A stretch of 64,000 bases of DNA from CBFDCQ01 sp965603355 (GCA_965603355.1 CBFDCQ010000003.1:1-64000), one strand, 5' to 3'. Numbered from the stretch's first letter, positions 27,136 to 36,367 are shown. A program made the numbers and translations. The notes: generated from the letters alone by a model not told the origin.

Positions 27136-28455
27136 GTGTCTGAACTCATCAAACAGTACGATCTGAGGGGAAAAGGGGCTCGGATTCCGCCTGTTCTGGC
27201 GGAGCCGCGTTCTGGAGCCACGTCCGGAAAAGGTCGACGCGTTGCGGTTGAGGCGCAGGTCAGGAAGATCGTTGAGACTGTCGCCAAGAAAGGTGATGCC
27301 GCTGTTGCTGCGTTCACCAAAGAGTTCGACGGTGTGGCGCTGAGTCCTCGCCGGTTCAAGGTAGGACCGGGCGAGATCACCGGCGCGCTCAAGAAGATCG
27401 ACAGGGACTTGCGCAGTTCTATGGAGAAAGCGCTCGAGAATGTCAGAGACTACCATGAAGCGGCCGTGCCTCGCGCGTTGGAATACAGGTCGGGGGACGG
27501 TGTGGTCCTGGAGGAACGGCTCACGCCGATAGAGCGCGTTGGAGTGTACGTGCCGGGCGGTAAGGCTTTCTACCCGTCCACCGTGCTCATGACGGTGGTA
27601 CCGGCGAAGGTCGCGGGATGCAAGGAGATTGTGGTAGTGTCGCCACCATCGTACAACGGGACGATACACCCGGCGATACTTGCCGCAGCTTCCCTTGCGG
27701 GTGCGACCAGCGTGTTCAGGATAGGCGGCGCGCAGGCTGTCGCCGCGTTGGCGTACGGCACGAAGACCGTTCCCGCGGTGGACAAGATTGTGGGGCCGGG
27801 AAATATCTACGTGACCGTTGCGAAGCGACTCGTGTCGAGCATGGTCGAGATAGACAAGGAGGCCGGCCCGAGCGAGATAGTGATCATCGCGGATAAGAGC
27901 GCCGACGGCGCCTGGGTGGCGGCGGATATGCTGGCGCAGGCGGAACATGAAAAGGATGCCGTGGCGATCCTGCTCACGAATTCGGTGCAGCTGGCGCGCA
28001 AGGTCGCCGGCGAGTTGGAGAACCAGCTCGAAAAGCTGCCACGGAAGCGGTCCGCTGGACAGGCGCTGAGGAAGAACGGCGCGATCGTCGTGACGTCTAC
28101 GCTTGCTCGTGCAGCTGAACTCGCTAATATGCGCGCTCCGGAACATCTGGCGCTGATGGTCCAGAAGCCCAGGGCGATGCTTAAACTGATAAAGAACGCG
28201 GGAGCGATATTCCTCGGTCAGTACAGTCCCGTGGCGGTCGGGGACTATATCGCGGGACCCAGCCACGTCCTGCCGACAGGCGGTTCTGCACGCTATGCGT
28301 CGGCGCTCACGGTCGAGGACTTCATCAAGCGCAGCAGCGTGATAGCGTACACTAAGAAACGGCTCGCGAAGGATGCGGACGATATCGTGCGGCTCGCCGA
28401 GGCGGAAGGTTTCGACGCGCACGCGGAATCTGTCAAGTTGAGGTTGAGAAAATGA
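27136..28455 (+). CDS. hisD: histidinol dehydrogenase
   Basis: A 439-residue enzyme for the last two steps of histidine synthesis (histidinol to histidine, NAD-dependent, Zn). Visible signatures are GVYVPGGKAFYPSTVLM, VDKIVGPGNIYVT, EIDKEAGPSEIVIIAD, AQAEHEKDA, NAGAIFLGQYSPVAVGDYIAGP and PTGGSARYASALT. A GTG at 27136 has GGAG 8 bases upstream; the GTG at 27127 that overlaps the murA stop is the alternative. Translationally linked to hisC. Confidence 0.95.
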   Translation: MSELIKQYDLRGKGARIPPVLAEPRSGATSGKGRRVAVEAQVRKIVETVAKKGDAAVAAFTKEFDGVALSPRRFKVGPGEITGALKKIDRDLRSSMEKALENVRDYHEAAVPRALEYRSGDGVVLEERLTPIERVGVYVPGGKAFYPSTVLMTVVPAKVAGCKEIVVVSPPSYNGTIHPAILAAASLAGATSVFRIGGAQAVAALAYGTKTVPAVDKIVGPGNIYVTVAKRLVSSMVEIDKEAGPSEIVIIADKSADGAWVAADMLAQAEHEKDAVAILLTNSVQLARKVAGELENQLEKLPRKRSAGQALRKNGAIVVTSTLARAAELANMRAPEHLALMVQKPRAMLKLIKNAGAIFLGQYSPVAVGDYIAGPSHVLPTGGSARYASALTVEDFIKRSSVIAYTKKRLAKDADDIVRLAEAEGFDAHAESVKLRLRK

Positions 28456-29501
28456 GTTACTTGCGAAAATGCGTGTCTGATGTCGGAGGGTACGTTCCTG
28501 GGGAACAGCCCGTCGGCGGCGGATACGTCAGGCTGAACACGAACGAGAACCCGTACCCGCCGTCACCGCGCGTGATTGAGGCGCTGCAGACGGCGGTCGG
28601 ACCGGCCATCACGCGGTACCCGCAGCCGACCGCGGACCGGCTCAGGGACAAGATCGCGCAGGTGTACGGTTTCGCGCAGGAGCAGATTATCGTCACAAAC
28701 GGTATGGACGAGCTGCTCGGTCTTCTTGTGCGGACGTTCGTTGAGCCGGACGGCACCGTCCTGCTGACGAACCCAACCTACGTGCTGTACGAGACGATTG
28801 TGCGGCTGTACGGTGCGAGTACGGTATCGCACGAGCTGGAGGCGGATCTTTCGCTGCCGGAGAGCATCTTCAATACCGCTGACGGGCGACTCATGTTTCT
28901 CTCGAGACCCAACTCGCCCACCGGCAACATGTTCGACAAGGAGCGCTTAGCTAAGCTCGCGAGCGGGTTCGATGGGGTGGTCGCTGTCGACGAGGCGTAC
29001 GTCGATTTTGCGGAGGACAACTGTCTCGATCTGGCCCGCGAGAACGAGAACGTAATCGTTATGCGCACGTTCTCGAAATCGTTCTCGCTGGCGGGACTCA
29101 GGATCGGGTTCGGCGTAGCGAACCGCGAGATCGTTGCCGGGTTGATGAAGGTCAAGGACTCGTACAACGTTAACGTGTTGAGCCAGGCGGCGGCCATCGC
29201 GGCGCTGGACGATTACGAGTACATGGTGGAATGCGCCGGGAAGGTCAAGCGGACGCGCGACAGGCTAACGGCGGAGCTCGTGTCACTGGGGTTCGACGTG
29301 CCTCCGTCCCAGGCGAACTTCGTGCTCGCGACACCGGACAAGTACCCTCTTGCCGCGCGTGACGTCTATCTGCGGCTGAAGGAGCGTAAGATACTAGTCC
29401 GCTTCCTGGATGTGAGAGGGCTGGACAATTCCGTGCGTATAACGGTGGGTACGGATGAGGAAACCGACCAGCTTCTGGCCGCGTTGAAAGATCTTTCCTA
29501 A
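28452..29501 (+). CDS. hisC: histidinol-phosphate aminotransferase
   Basis: A 349-residue PLP enzyme of fold type I converting imidazole acetol-phosphate and glutamate to histidinol phosphate. The PLP lysine is in TFSKSFSLAGLRIGF; NENPYPPSP and AVDEAYVDF are the usual flanking motifs. ATGA overlap with hisD. Other his genes (hisH and hisB) are about 33 kb away on the opposite strand. Its end overlaps the convergent response regulator by 4 bases. Confidence 0.94.
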   Translation: MSYLRKCVSDVGGYVPGEQPVGGGYVRLNTNENPYPPSPRVIEALQTAVGPAITRYPQPTADRLRDKIAQVYGFAQEQIIVTNGMDELLGLLVRTFVEPDGTVLLTNPTYVLYETIVRLYGASTVSHELEADLSLPESIFNTADGRLMFLSRPNSPTGNMFDKERLAKLASGFDGVVAVDEAYVDFAEDNCLDLARENENVIVMRTFSKSFSLAGLRIGFGVANREIVAGLMKVKDSYNVNVLSQAAAIAALDDYEYMVECAGKVKRTRDRLTAELVSLGFDVPPSQANFVLATPDKYPLAARDVYLRLKERKILVRFLDVRGLDNSVRITVGTDEETDQLLAALKDLS

Positions 29502-30046
29502 CTATTGCGGTCGATCTCGTCGCGAAGCTCCCGGTTTTCCTTCCTGAGCCTGAGCAACTCGTCGGTCTGGTTCGCCAATTCCTTCTTGGCCGCGTCGAGT
29601 TCCTCGCGGTTTTCGTGTATCTCCTCGATCTTGGCGCGCAGGCCCTGTATCAAGGCCTGCTGTTCGCTCATCAGGGTACGTTCACGCAGCACACGCATGA
29701 TCTTCGCGCGCAGCTCGGCCAGCTCGAACGGTTTGAGGAGAAAATCGCTCGCGCCGGCTTCAACCATATCCACGAAGGTGTAGTCGTCGCCGAACGCGGT
29801 AACGATAATCACGCACTGGTCCGGTTTGATCTTCTTGACGCGTTTAAGCAGCTCGACGCCGTCCATCTCCGGCATGCGCACGTCGGACAGTATGATGGCA
29901 AAACTGTACCGCTCGACGAGGTCCAGCGCCTGGATACCGTTCCCGGCGGTCTCGCAGTCGTACCCGAACTCGCTCTCGATAAACTCGCGCAGCATATCCC
30001 GCGCGGCTTCCAGATCGTCAACTATGAGTATCTTTTCATCGGCCAT
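29498..30046 (-). CDS. response regulator with C-terminal coiled coil
   Basis: A 182-residue protein. The receiver domain covers residues 5-120 (ILIVDDLEAARDML, phospho-Asp in IILSDVRMPEMDG, Thr in IIVTAFGD, Lys in FLLKPFE). A long Glu/Arg/Leu coiled coil of about 60 residues follows, with no DNA-binding or enzymatic output domain. It probably signals by protein contact. No kinase is adjacent; the nearest is the GAF kinase at 31.9 kb. Confidence 0.88.
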   Translation of the reverse strand: MADEKILIVDDLEAARDMLREFIESEFGYDCETAGNGIQALDLVERYSFAIILSDVRMPEMDGVELLKRVKKIKPDQCVIIVTAFGDDYTFVDMVEAGASDFLLKPFELAELRAKIMRVLRERTLMSEQQALIQGLRAKIEEIHENREELDAAKKELANQTDELLRLRKENRELRDEIDRNS

Positions 30047-30086
30047 GTGCAGTCCCCAATGAGTGCCCCGTCACGAAAGTAGCGTT

Positions 30087-30116
30087 ATTATAGACATGTA
30101 GTTACATCAGAGTCAA
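30087..30116 (-). promoter_or_regulatory. promoter of the coiled-coil response regulator
   Basis: Minus-strand TTGACT (30116-30111), 18 bases, TATAAT (30092-30087), about 40 bases before the ATG. Confidence 0.65.
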
Positions 30117-30138
30117 GGAGAAAACGTGGGACGTGACG

Positions 30139-30168
30139 TTGCGGCGAACGCCGGGCGAGTGGTATAGT
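30139..30168 (+). promoter_or_regulatory. possible promoter of the PD40 protein
   Basis: TTGCGG (30139-30144), 18 bases, TATAGT (30163-30168), about 50 bases upstream of the ATG at 30218. Confidence 0.4.
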
Positions 30169-30217
30169 GAGGATGCGGGCTACGTCATGATGTTTGGCGA
30201 AAAGGAGGGAAGTAGTC

Positions 30218-31354
30218 ATGTCGGCGGCGATAACACGAGGGAGTAAAGGCAGCTCAGGCGGAAAAAAGGCAGCCTTATTAGTCCTGGTTCTCTTGTTAGT
30301 AGCGACTTATCACTTTTTTGCTTATAGAAACCGACAGTCTTCTTTAGAGAAGAGATTATACAAGGGGACTAAGATAGCTTTTGAGTCTGTCAGGGACGAA
30401 AATCAAGAGATCTATGTTATGTATCCTGATGGCACCGAGTTAAAGAGGTTGACAAATAATCCTGCTGCTGATGGGGCTCCCTGCTGGTCTCCTGATAGAA
30501 AACGGATAGCCTTCATCTCGTATAGAGATAAGAATTCGGAAATTTACGTTATGAACGCGGATGGGAGCGGGCGGAAGAGGTTAACCAGTAATCGCGTTCA
30601 GGATCACAAGCCTTGCTGGTCTCCTGATGGTAAGAAAATAGCTTTTGTCTCTTACAGAGATAAGAATTGGGAGATCTATGTTATGGGCGCGGATGGTGGT
30701 GAGCCAAAGAACTTGACGGACGATCCCGGTGATGATGGCGGTCCTGTGTGGTCTCCTGACGGTAAGAAGATAGCCTTTGTCTCACGCAGGGATGGAAATG
30801 ATGAAGTTTACGTTATGAATGCTGACGGAAGTGGGCAGAAGAACTTGACTGACAATCTCGATTGGGATTCGAGCCCTTCCTGGTCGCCTGATGGGGAGAG
30901 AATCGCTTTTGCATCAAATAGAGACGGGAATCATGAGATCTATGTTATGAATGCCGATGGTACTGACCAGAAGAACCTTTCAGATAACTCCGCCATGGAT
31001 ATGAACCCTTCATGGTCTCCTGATGGAAAGCGGATAGCTTTTGAGTCAAATAGAGATGGAAGTAAGCATGAGATTTATGTCATGAATGCAGATGGCAGCG
31101 AGCAGAAGAACTTGACAAATGACCCTGCTCAGGACCAGGGGCTTTTGTGGTCCCCCGACGCAAGGAAATTAGTTTTTGTCAGGTCTGTTGGCAATAATTC
31201 TGATATCTACATTATGAATCTCGATGGCAGCGGACAGAAGAAACTGACGAGCAACCCCGCTCATGACGGGGCGCCGTCCTGGTCAGCATTACCGCCTCGT
31301 GAGACTAAAGAGGAAGATAAGAGCAGCCTGGAAGACAGCGAACCCTCCTCCTGA
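30218..31354 (+). CDS. membrane-anchored TolB-like PD40 beta-propeller protein
   Basis: A 378-residue protein with one N-terminal transmembrane helix (ALLVLVLLLVATYHFF) and seven PD40/WD40-like repeats of about 42 residues. Each reads like WSPDGKKIAFVS-RD-N-EIYVMNADGS-QKNLT. Together they should form a seven-bladed propeller outside the membrane. TolB family propellers bind Pal/colicin partners, but no other tol gene is adjacent. ATG at 30218 follows AAAGGAGGGAAG. The coding sequence looks AT-richer than its neighbours, hinting at recent acquisition. Confidence 0.85.
   Translation: MSAAITRGSKGSSGGKKAALLVLVLLLVATYHFFAYRNRQSSLEKRLYKGTKIAFESVRDENQEIYVMYPDGTELKRLTNNPAADGAPCWSPDRKRIAFISYRDKNSEIYVMNADGSGRKRLTSNRVQDHKPCWSPDGKKIAFVSYRDKNWEIYVMGADGGEPKNLTDDPGDDGGPVWSPDGKKIAFVSRRDGNDEVYVMNADGSGQKNLTDNLDWDSSPSWSPDGERIAFASNRDGNHEIYVMNADGTDQKNLSDNSAMDMNPSWSPDGKRIAFESNRDGSKHEIYVMNADGSEQKNLTNDPAQDQGLLWSPDARKLVFVRSVGNNSDIYIMNLDGSGQKKLTSNPAHDGAPSWSALPPRETKEEDKSSLEDSEPSS
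30364..31280 (+). repeat. in-frame PD40 repeat array, about 126 bases per unit
   Basis: Seven consecutive coding repeats with strongly similar DNA, for example CCTGATGGTAAGAA-ATAGC and ATCTATGTTATGAATGC. The similarity points to fairly recent duplication of propeller blades. Confidence 0.8.
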
Positions 31355-31440
31355 ACCTCGCGGAACGCGCTATTCGCCGCTTGTCAAGGCGCTCTCGCCC
31401 ACCGACCAACGTATCCTTCGTAGCTCAGCCGGAGCAGTCG

Positions 31441-31839
31441 TCACAGCCCGAGCACTTTGGATACGGTTTTCTTGAGCTGTTCGGGATCGACCGGTTTCTC
31501 GATGTACGCGTCGGGCTCTTCGCCTATGAAATCGCCCATCTCTTCTGCGGAGAAGCCTATTCCCACCTTATCCGCGACGCCGGTCAGCATGATGACCGGG
31601 ATGCTCTTGGTCGACTCATCCTTCTTCAGGTCCGCAAACACGTCAAACCCGTTCTTCTCCGGCATCTGTACGTCGAGAATGATAAGGTCCGGCGTTGCCT
31701 CCTTCGCTTTTTCGAGTCCGCTCACGCCGTCGTTTGCCGAGATCGGCGCGATATCGCCGACTTCCGATAGAACGGCCTCCACAAACTCGACAGCGTCTTG
31801 TTCATCATCCACGATCAGAACCGTCTTAACGTCAGCCAT
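31441..31839 (-). CDS. CheY-like response regulator
   Basis: A 132-residue stand-alone receiver: VLIVDDEQDAVEFVE at the start, phospho-acceptor Asp in LIILDVQMPEKNG, Thr in VIMLTG and Lys in YIEKPVD. No output domain. It is transcribed 54 bases after the GAF histidine kinase gene and is its probable partner. Confidence 0.92.
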   Translation of the reverse strand: MADVKTVLIVDDEQDAVEFVEAVLSEVGDIAPISANDGVSGLEKAKEATPDLIILDVQMPEKNGFDVFADLKKDESTKSIPVIMLTGVADKVGIGFSAEEMGDFIGEEPDAYIEKPVDPEQLKKTVSKVLGL

Positions 31840-31893
31840 GTAACACCTCCTCTTTCTTCTTCATGCCTTCCTTCCTGATGTCCAATGTCAAGA

Positions 31894-33108
31894 CTAACCG
31901 GTCTCACCTCTCAAAGGCAAGGTTACGGTAAAGGTGGTTCCCTCGCCGAGCTTGGAATCCACCGCGATCTCGCCGTTGTGTTCCGTTATTATCTTGTGTG
32001 TAACGGGCAGACCGAGTCCGGTTCCCTGCGACCCTTTCGTGCTGAAGAACATCTGGAACAGTTGTTCCTTATCCTCGGCTGCAATGCCGCACCCGTTGTC
32101 TGAAATCTTGATGCAGAACACATCTCCATCCGGTATTTCAGTGCAGACCTCAACGCATCCCTCGTTAGCGTCGTCGCACGCGTCCACGGCATTAGAGACG
32201 AGGTTGAGCAGGCACCTGCGGATGCCTTTCGGGTCGAGCGCGACCTTGTTGAGCCGGGCATTCGGCGTCCAGGTGACGGTCACGCCCTTGTCGGCGGCTT
32301 TCTGCTCCATCAGATCGCATACCGCCTGGATGATCTCGTTGACGTCGGCCACATCGTACTCCGGTTTGCGCTCCTTGGAGTACGTGAGCATATCCAGCAC
32401 GAGGTCCTTCATGAACCCGTTGTTCTTCTTGAGTATTTCCCATCCTCTCGAGAGCGTTTTGGAGTCATCCTTACGAAGTCCCAGATCCACCATGTACGCT
32501 CCACCCTGGATGCCGTTGAGCACGTTCTTTATGCAGTGTGCCAACCCCGCGACGGTCTGTCCAACAGCCGCCAGCCGTTCCTTTTCCAATATCTCTTCAT
32601 GCAGCACGGCATTTTCGATAGCGATGGCCGCCTGTGCCGCGACGGCCTCGCATAGCGCCAGATCATGTTCGTCGAAATCGGTTCCGTCGAGCTTGTTAAT
32701 GATCTCGATAGCGCCCCACAGCCGATTCTTCGTTGCCATGGGCACACACGCGATCGCTCTTGTACTGAACCCGCTGTCCTCGTCCACTTTGCTGAAGAAC
32801 CGATCGTCGCTGGCGACATCGTTGACGATGGCCGGCTTGCCGGACTGGACAACCCATCCGACGATCCCTTCACCCTGTTTCATCCTCATGGGCTTGACCG
32901 CTTCCGCCTTATGACCTCGAGCGACGTGGAAGAGCAGATCGCCGGTCTCATCGTCTATTAGGACCAGGGAGGAAGCCTCGACACTCATGACGTCCGTCGT
33001 GACGGACATCACGGACTCAAGCACCGTGTCCAGGTCCAGATGCGCATTGACCGTCTTGCTCACTTGGATGAGTGCGTTTAGTTCGCCGGTTTTCAACGAA
33101 GCAGCCAT
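31894..33108 (-). CDS. GAF-domain sensor histidine kinase
   Basis: A 404-residue soluble kinase. The GAF domain covers about residues 8-165. The phospho-acceptor region is GLAHCIKNVLNG. The HATPase domain has its N box in CLLNLVSNAVDACDD, G1 as ISDNGCGI and G2 as GTGLGLPVTHKII. No transmembrane segment, so it senses an internal signal. It is co-transcribed with the CheY-like regulator downstream. Its first 157 codons and its promoter are duplicated at 36368-36932. Confidence 0.93.
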   Translation of the reverse strand: MAASLKTGELNALIQVSKTVNAHLDLDTVLESVMSVTTDVMSVEASSLVLIDDETGDLLFHVARGHKAEAVKPMRMKQGEGIVGWVVQSGKPAIVNDVASDDRFFSKVDEDSGFSTRAIACVPMATKNRLWGAIEIINKLDGTDFDEHDLALCEAVAAQAAIAIENAVLHEEILEKERLAAVGQTVAGLAHCIKNVLNGIQGGAYMVDLGLRKDDSKTLSRGWEILKKNNGFMKDLVLDMLTYSKERKPEYDVADVNEIIQAVCDLMEQKAADKGVTVTWTPNARLNKVALDPKGIRRCLLNLVSNAVDACDDANEGCVEVCTEIPDGDVFCIKISDNGCGIAAEDKEQLFQMFFSTKGSQGTGLGLPVTHKIITEHNGEIAVDSKLGEGTTFTVTLPLRGETG

Positions 33109-33418
33109 AATGAGTACCTCACGCGCCTTAACGCGTGCATCTGGAATTGTCCCCGGTCACCCGTGCGCAGTAATATAGCACAAAGCACTTCCGCGCGCAA
33201 GGCTGCGAGTTGCGGAGCATGTTGGGTCTATCCTGTCCTGTCTGCGTGAGGGCTTATCTCAATGTGCAGCGGTGGCCTGTCGAGGCGGAGCCTGCTCTTG
33301 GGAGAGCGCGGCGAGATCGTCGTTTACCATCACGACAGCGGTCTCCCCGCTCTTAGCGTAGTAACCCTTTCTGATGGCGACCTGACGGAACTTGAATCTC
33401 CTATAGATGCTGAGGGTC
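32636..33418. repeat. direct repeat copy 1 (kinase 5' end to rimI 3' fragment)
   Basis: Homologous to 36368-37481. Positions 32636-33063 are identical to 36368-36795 (428 bases). Beyond that the copies diverge visibly but stay alignable through the kinase promoter. About 330 bases carrying the ybjQ-like gene are missing here near 33265, and alignment resumes over the 3' end of rimI up to about 33418. Confidence 0.9.
33172..33200 (-). promoter_or_regulatory. promoter of the GAF histidine kinase
   Basis: Minus-strand TTGCGC (33200-33195), 17 bases, TATATT (33177-33172). Both hexamers and the spacing are conserved in the second copy (36904-36932), despite changes in the spacer. Confidence 0.65.
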
Positions 33419-34608
33419 TTCTTTGCTTCATCGTTGACTAACGATTCCATTGAGATCACTTTGAAGTACATTATCTCATCACTATCACCCCCATCGCCGA
33501 TGCCGGCCTCGTAGAAGCAGCCGAGATTGCCATCGGGCAGAACCGCAATAGACGAATAACCGGCGGGGCCTGCATGGACTTGTTGTGCGATTGGCCATGT
33601 CTTGCCGTCATCCTTGCTGACTTGAACGGTCAGGTTAAAGCGATCCGTCTGGGTGGCAGGATTTGAAAATATCAGCAGGTTATTGTCATCGGGATTATGA
33701 CTTATCAGGCTTGCCTGGCACACTGGTTCGATAAGCGTCTGGTCATGTTCTATCGGTGACCAGGTAGCTCCACCATCGCTACTGAAAGAAAGTGCACGAC
33801 ATTTCTTGCCGTTATAGCTTCGCATATTCATCATCAGTCTCGAGTCGCTCAATTCTACGACGGTGCTTTCGTTACAGCCGGGCGTCATGGATTCGCTGAG
33901 TTTCCAGCTCTTGCCGTGATCGTCACTGTAAATCACGTGGGCTCCATAGCCATGCTTGCCGAACATGCGAAAGACGTCATCGCGTGTTTCGGTGTAGCTG
34001 TGGTTGGCGGGAATTACGAGCCTTCCTTTGTATCGGCCGTTTAGAATTTGAATCCCGTTGCCGGGACCGGTCGCATACCATCGCCAGTCATCTTTGCGGG
34101 CCGTTTCGGAGAGATCGACAGGAGTTGACCATGTCTTGCCGTCGTCATCGGAGCAGCAAACATAAGGCCTTCGGACATCCTTGCTTTCTCCGCGGACTAT
34201 ATCGGGTCCATGATCGCCGCCAAAATTCCATGTTGCTAGAAGCCAGATGCGCCCTGTATCCTGATCGACAACAGGACAGGGATTGCCGCAGGTATTTCGG
34301 CCGTCGGACCATACCACCAATCGTTCGCCCCAGGTCTTTCCAGAATCTTCGGACCTGCGTACCAGCAGATCAATATCACCTGTGTCGCGGTCCTCCCGGC
34401 CTTCACAGAAGGCTAGCACGGTCCCTTTCTTGGTGACTATCAACGAGGGAATGCGGCAGTTGTTATATCCGTATTTGTCCTGCTCAAAGAGCACTAGCTT
34501 GTCTGGACGTTTGTCACTAAAGGCGCTCTTGCCTTCGGCAGTCCTAAAGTCGTCTCCAAACGCGAGCAAGGTTGGTATGAGATACATAATGCAAAACATA
34601 TATTTCAT
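33259..34608 (-). CDS. secreted exo-alpha-sialidase-like protein, C-terminally fused to a RimI fragment
   Basis: A 449-residue protein with a short signal peptide (MKYMFCIMYLIPTLLAFG). It has the sialidase RIP motif (NCRIPSLIVTKKGTVLAFCEGR region) and five Asp boxes: SEDSGKTW, SDDDGKTW, SDDHGKSW, SSDGGATW and SKDDGKTW. It is predicted to release terminal sialic acids or act on related glycans. Residues about 397-438 match the last 42 residues of RimI (29 of 42 identical), and 11 read-through residues follow. GAGAGG precedes the ATG at 34608. The gene looks lower in GC than its surroundings. Confidence 0.9.
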   Translation of the reverse strand: MKYMFCIMYLIPTLLAFGDDFRTAEGKSAFSDKRPDKLVLFEQDKYGYNNCRIPSLIVTKKGTVLAFCEGREDRDTGDIDLLVRRSEDSGKTWGERLVVWSDGRNTCGNPCPVVDQDTGRIWLLATWNFGGDHGPDIVRGESKDVRRPYVCCSDDDGKTWSTPVDLSETARKDDWRWYATGPGNGIQILNGRYKGRLVIPANHSYTETRDDVFRMFGKHGYGAHVIYSDDHGKSWKLSESMTPGCNESTVVELSDSRLMMNMRSYNGKKCRALSFSSDGGATWSPIEHDQTLIEPVCQASLISHNPDDNNLLIFSNPATQTDRFNLTVQVSKDDGKTWPIAQQVHAGPAGYSSIAVLPDGNLGCFYEAGIGDGGDSDEIMYFKVISMESLVNDEAKKTLSIYRRFKFRQVAIRKGYYAKSGETAVVMVNDDLAALSQEQAPPRQATAAH

Positions 34609-34750
34609 TGTAATACCTCTCTTTTGCCACCAAAGAGGGCCATGTACCTTAGATGCCATAGATCATTGCCACAAGCATGGTTAAGGAGGGCACTCGACCG
34701 ATTTAGTGAACCACAAGCTTTATCATGAATACAATTCTCCAGGCGCCTTC

Positions 34751-36262
34751 CTACTGAATCTGAAACGCATAGAGTTTTGCGTTTCGCAAGCGAAAGCGAA
34801 TTTGCACCACCTTGCCCACTAGAGATGACAAGTCTCTGCCATTCTTCCAGACCGGTGTGAGTCGCAAGCTGTCCACCGCCCTGTACTCCGGTGCCTCTTT
34901 ACCGGAAAAGCCCGGGACCATCTCCCCATGTTCATCAAGTATTTCAGTCTGTATAATACCAGCACTTGCTTGCACATTGACTTCCAGACGATTCCCCTCG
35001 ATCCTGAATCGTTTCGTGAGGACCGTTCCTGGCGTGTCTTTCGCCTCCAAACAGATGAAACCGTCCAGTCTCAGTTTTGCCAGTCCGATATTCAAGTGCC
35101 GGCCGCGGCTGTAGTGACGTTCGTCCATGCCGGCATAGTAGATCCAGTGTTCGTCGTTATGCGTAATGATTTGGGAAGGCGGTTTGATGCCGTCTTTATC
35201 AAAACTTCCAGCGGGACCACGCGGGACAAGGGGTTTGCGCGCGTGTATCCAGCTCTTGTCAAAGTTGACGCCGTCGCGGCTGGTCCCGATATAGAAGTCC
35301 ATAAAGTCTTCTTCGTGGCGAGTGTGATAGTCGTAGCCGTCAAACAACCCTGAACGATCCATGGTGTACACATCCATAAGCGCGAAGTAGACCCCCTCGT
35401 ATATCCAATTGGTCATCCCGTTAAATTGCAGGCGGGGACTGCCCCAGCGATTCTTTTCCTTCCTGGGATCGTCCGCGCAGATTTTGTCGGCTACCGTCTT
35501 CCACGCTGTCGGATGGTTCTGCAAGTCGTTGCCCGCCGTGTGGACCATTATGCGCACTGAACGGATCTCACTGGTCCCACCTATGCCACCCAGGTCTGTG
35601 CGGGTTAACAAACGGTAGGTTTTGGTGATCGGGTCCCACAGGAGCTGGTTATGCGTGTCGGCAGCCCGATAGGACACAGCTTTTCCGTCGTTGTAGTAAT
35701 TCCAGTGGATACCGTCAGCCGAATAGGAGATACCAACCTTACAGCCTTCTTCCTTAACGTCGCCTGCACCCTTGTATTTCTCAGAATGTCCCCAGGGCAG
35801 GCTGGGATCAAGGTTGCAACTGAACCCCATGTCACTGAGGACAATGTTGCTCTTGCCGTCTTTTCCCACCATCGGTTTGGTCCAATGGATGCCATCTTTC
35901 GACTCGGCATAGCCGACGCCGATGCGGCCCGCGTACCACATCTGGAACTTATCGTCCTTATTGTTACGCACCACGCTTGTGTAGTAGCCGAAAGCCAGGG
36001 CCACCGGCGAGCCAGCAGGTTTTTTAAAGTCAGGATGGAAATCAGACTCGAGAGAAGGCTCACATACAACCCCAACCTTCTTAACCACACCCATCTCACG
36101 GGTAATGTTCTGTTTCTCGGCGATGACGTAGTCATCCACGAGCAACTGCTTCTGGGTTCCCACGGCAACGAAATCGTCGGCAGCCATCGCCGGCACAAAG
36201 CATCCGGCGACAACCGTTAGAATAGCGAGAAATGTGATTAGAAAACGTGGACAAAGGTACAT
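34751..36262 (-). CDS. secreted glycoside-hydrolase-like beta-propeller protein, function unknown
   Basis: A 503-residue protein from the ATG at 36262 (GAGG 8 bases upstream), with a signal peptide MYLCPRFLITFLAILTVVAG... ending AMA. The body repeats patterns such as MWYAG, GYAESKDGIHW, ISYSADGIHW and IGTSRDGVNFDKSW, typical of five-bladed GH43/GH32-like propellers in Planctomycetes and Lentisphaerae. I cannot assign catalytic residues. It lies upstream of the sialidase on the same strand and inside the same inserted segment, so joint action on a glycan is inferred. Confidence 0.78.
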   Translation of the reverse strand: MYLCPRFLITFLAILTVVAGCFVPAMAADDFVAVGTQKQLLVDDYVIAEKQNITREMGVVKKVGVVCEPSLESDFHPDFKKPAGSPVALAFGYYTSVVRNNKDDKFQMWYAGRIGVGYAESKDGIHWTKPMVGKDGKSNIVLSDMGFSCNLDPSLPWGHSEKYKGAGDVKEEGCKVGISYSADGIHWNYYNDGKAVSYRAADTHNQLLWDPITKTYRLLTRTDLGGIGGTSEIRSVRIMVHTAGNDLQNHPTAWKTVADKICADDPRKEKNRWGSPRLQFNGMTNWIYEGVYFALMDVYTMDRSGLFDGYDYHTRHEEDFMDFYIGTSRDGVNFDKSWIHARKPLVPRGPAGSFDKDGIKPPSQIITHNDEHWIYYAGMDERHYSRGRHLNIGLAKLRLDGFICLEAKDTPGTVLTKRFRIEGNRLEVNVQASAGIIQTEILDEHGEMVPGFSGKEAPEYRAVDSLRLTPVWKNGRDLSSLVGKVVQIRFRLRNAKLYAFQIQ

Positions 36263-36367
36263 GGTTAAATCCTCGCATCTGTTTCTAGCCGACAATTCCT
36301 ATATAGATCTGCTCTGGCCAATGCCGAGCAAGTTCTCGTCCATTATTGAGAGAACCGCGGCCGCTTC

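Noticed and set aside
27049..28422. 457-codon minus-strand frame opposite hisD
   Set aside because: Antisense shadow: His/Arg-rich, no motif, while hisD is certain.
30364..31280. Regular about 126-base repeats resembling an array
   Set aside because: They are in-frame PD40 blades of a protein, not CRISPR: there are no unique spacers between short repeats.
33419..36367. Insertion sequence or composite transposon
   Set aside because: No transposase, terminal inverted repeats or short target-site duplication was seen; the flanks are chromosomal gene duplicates instead.
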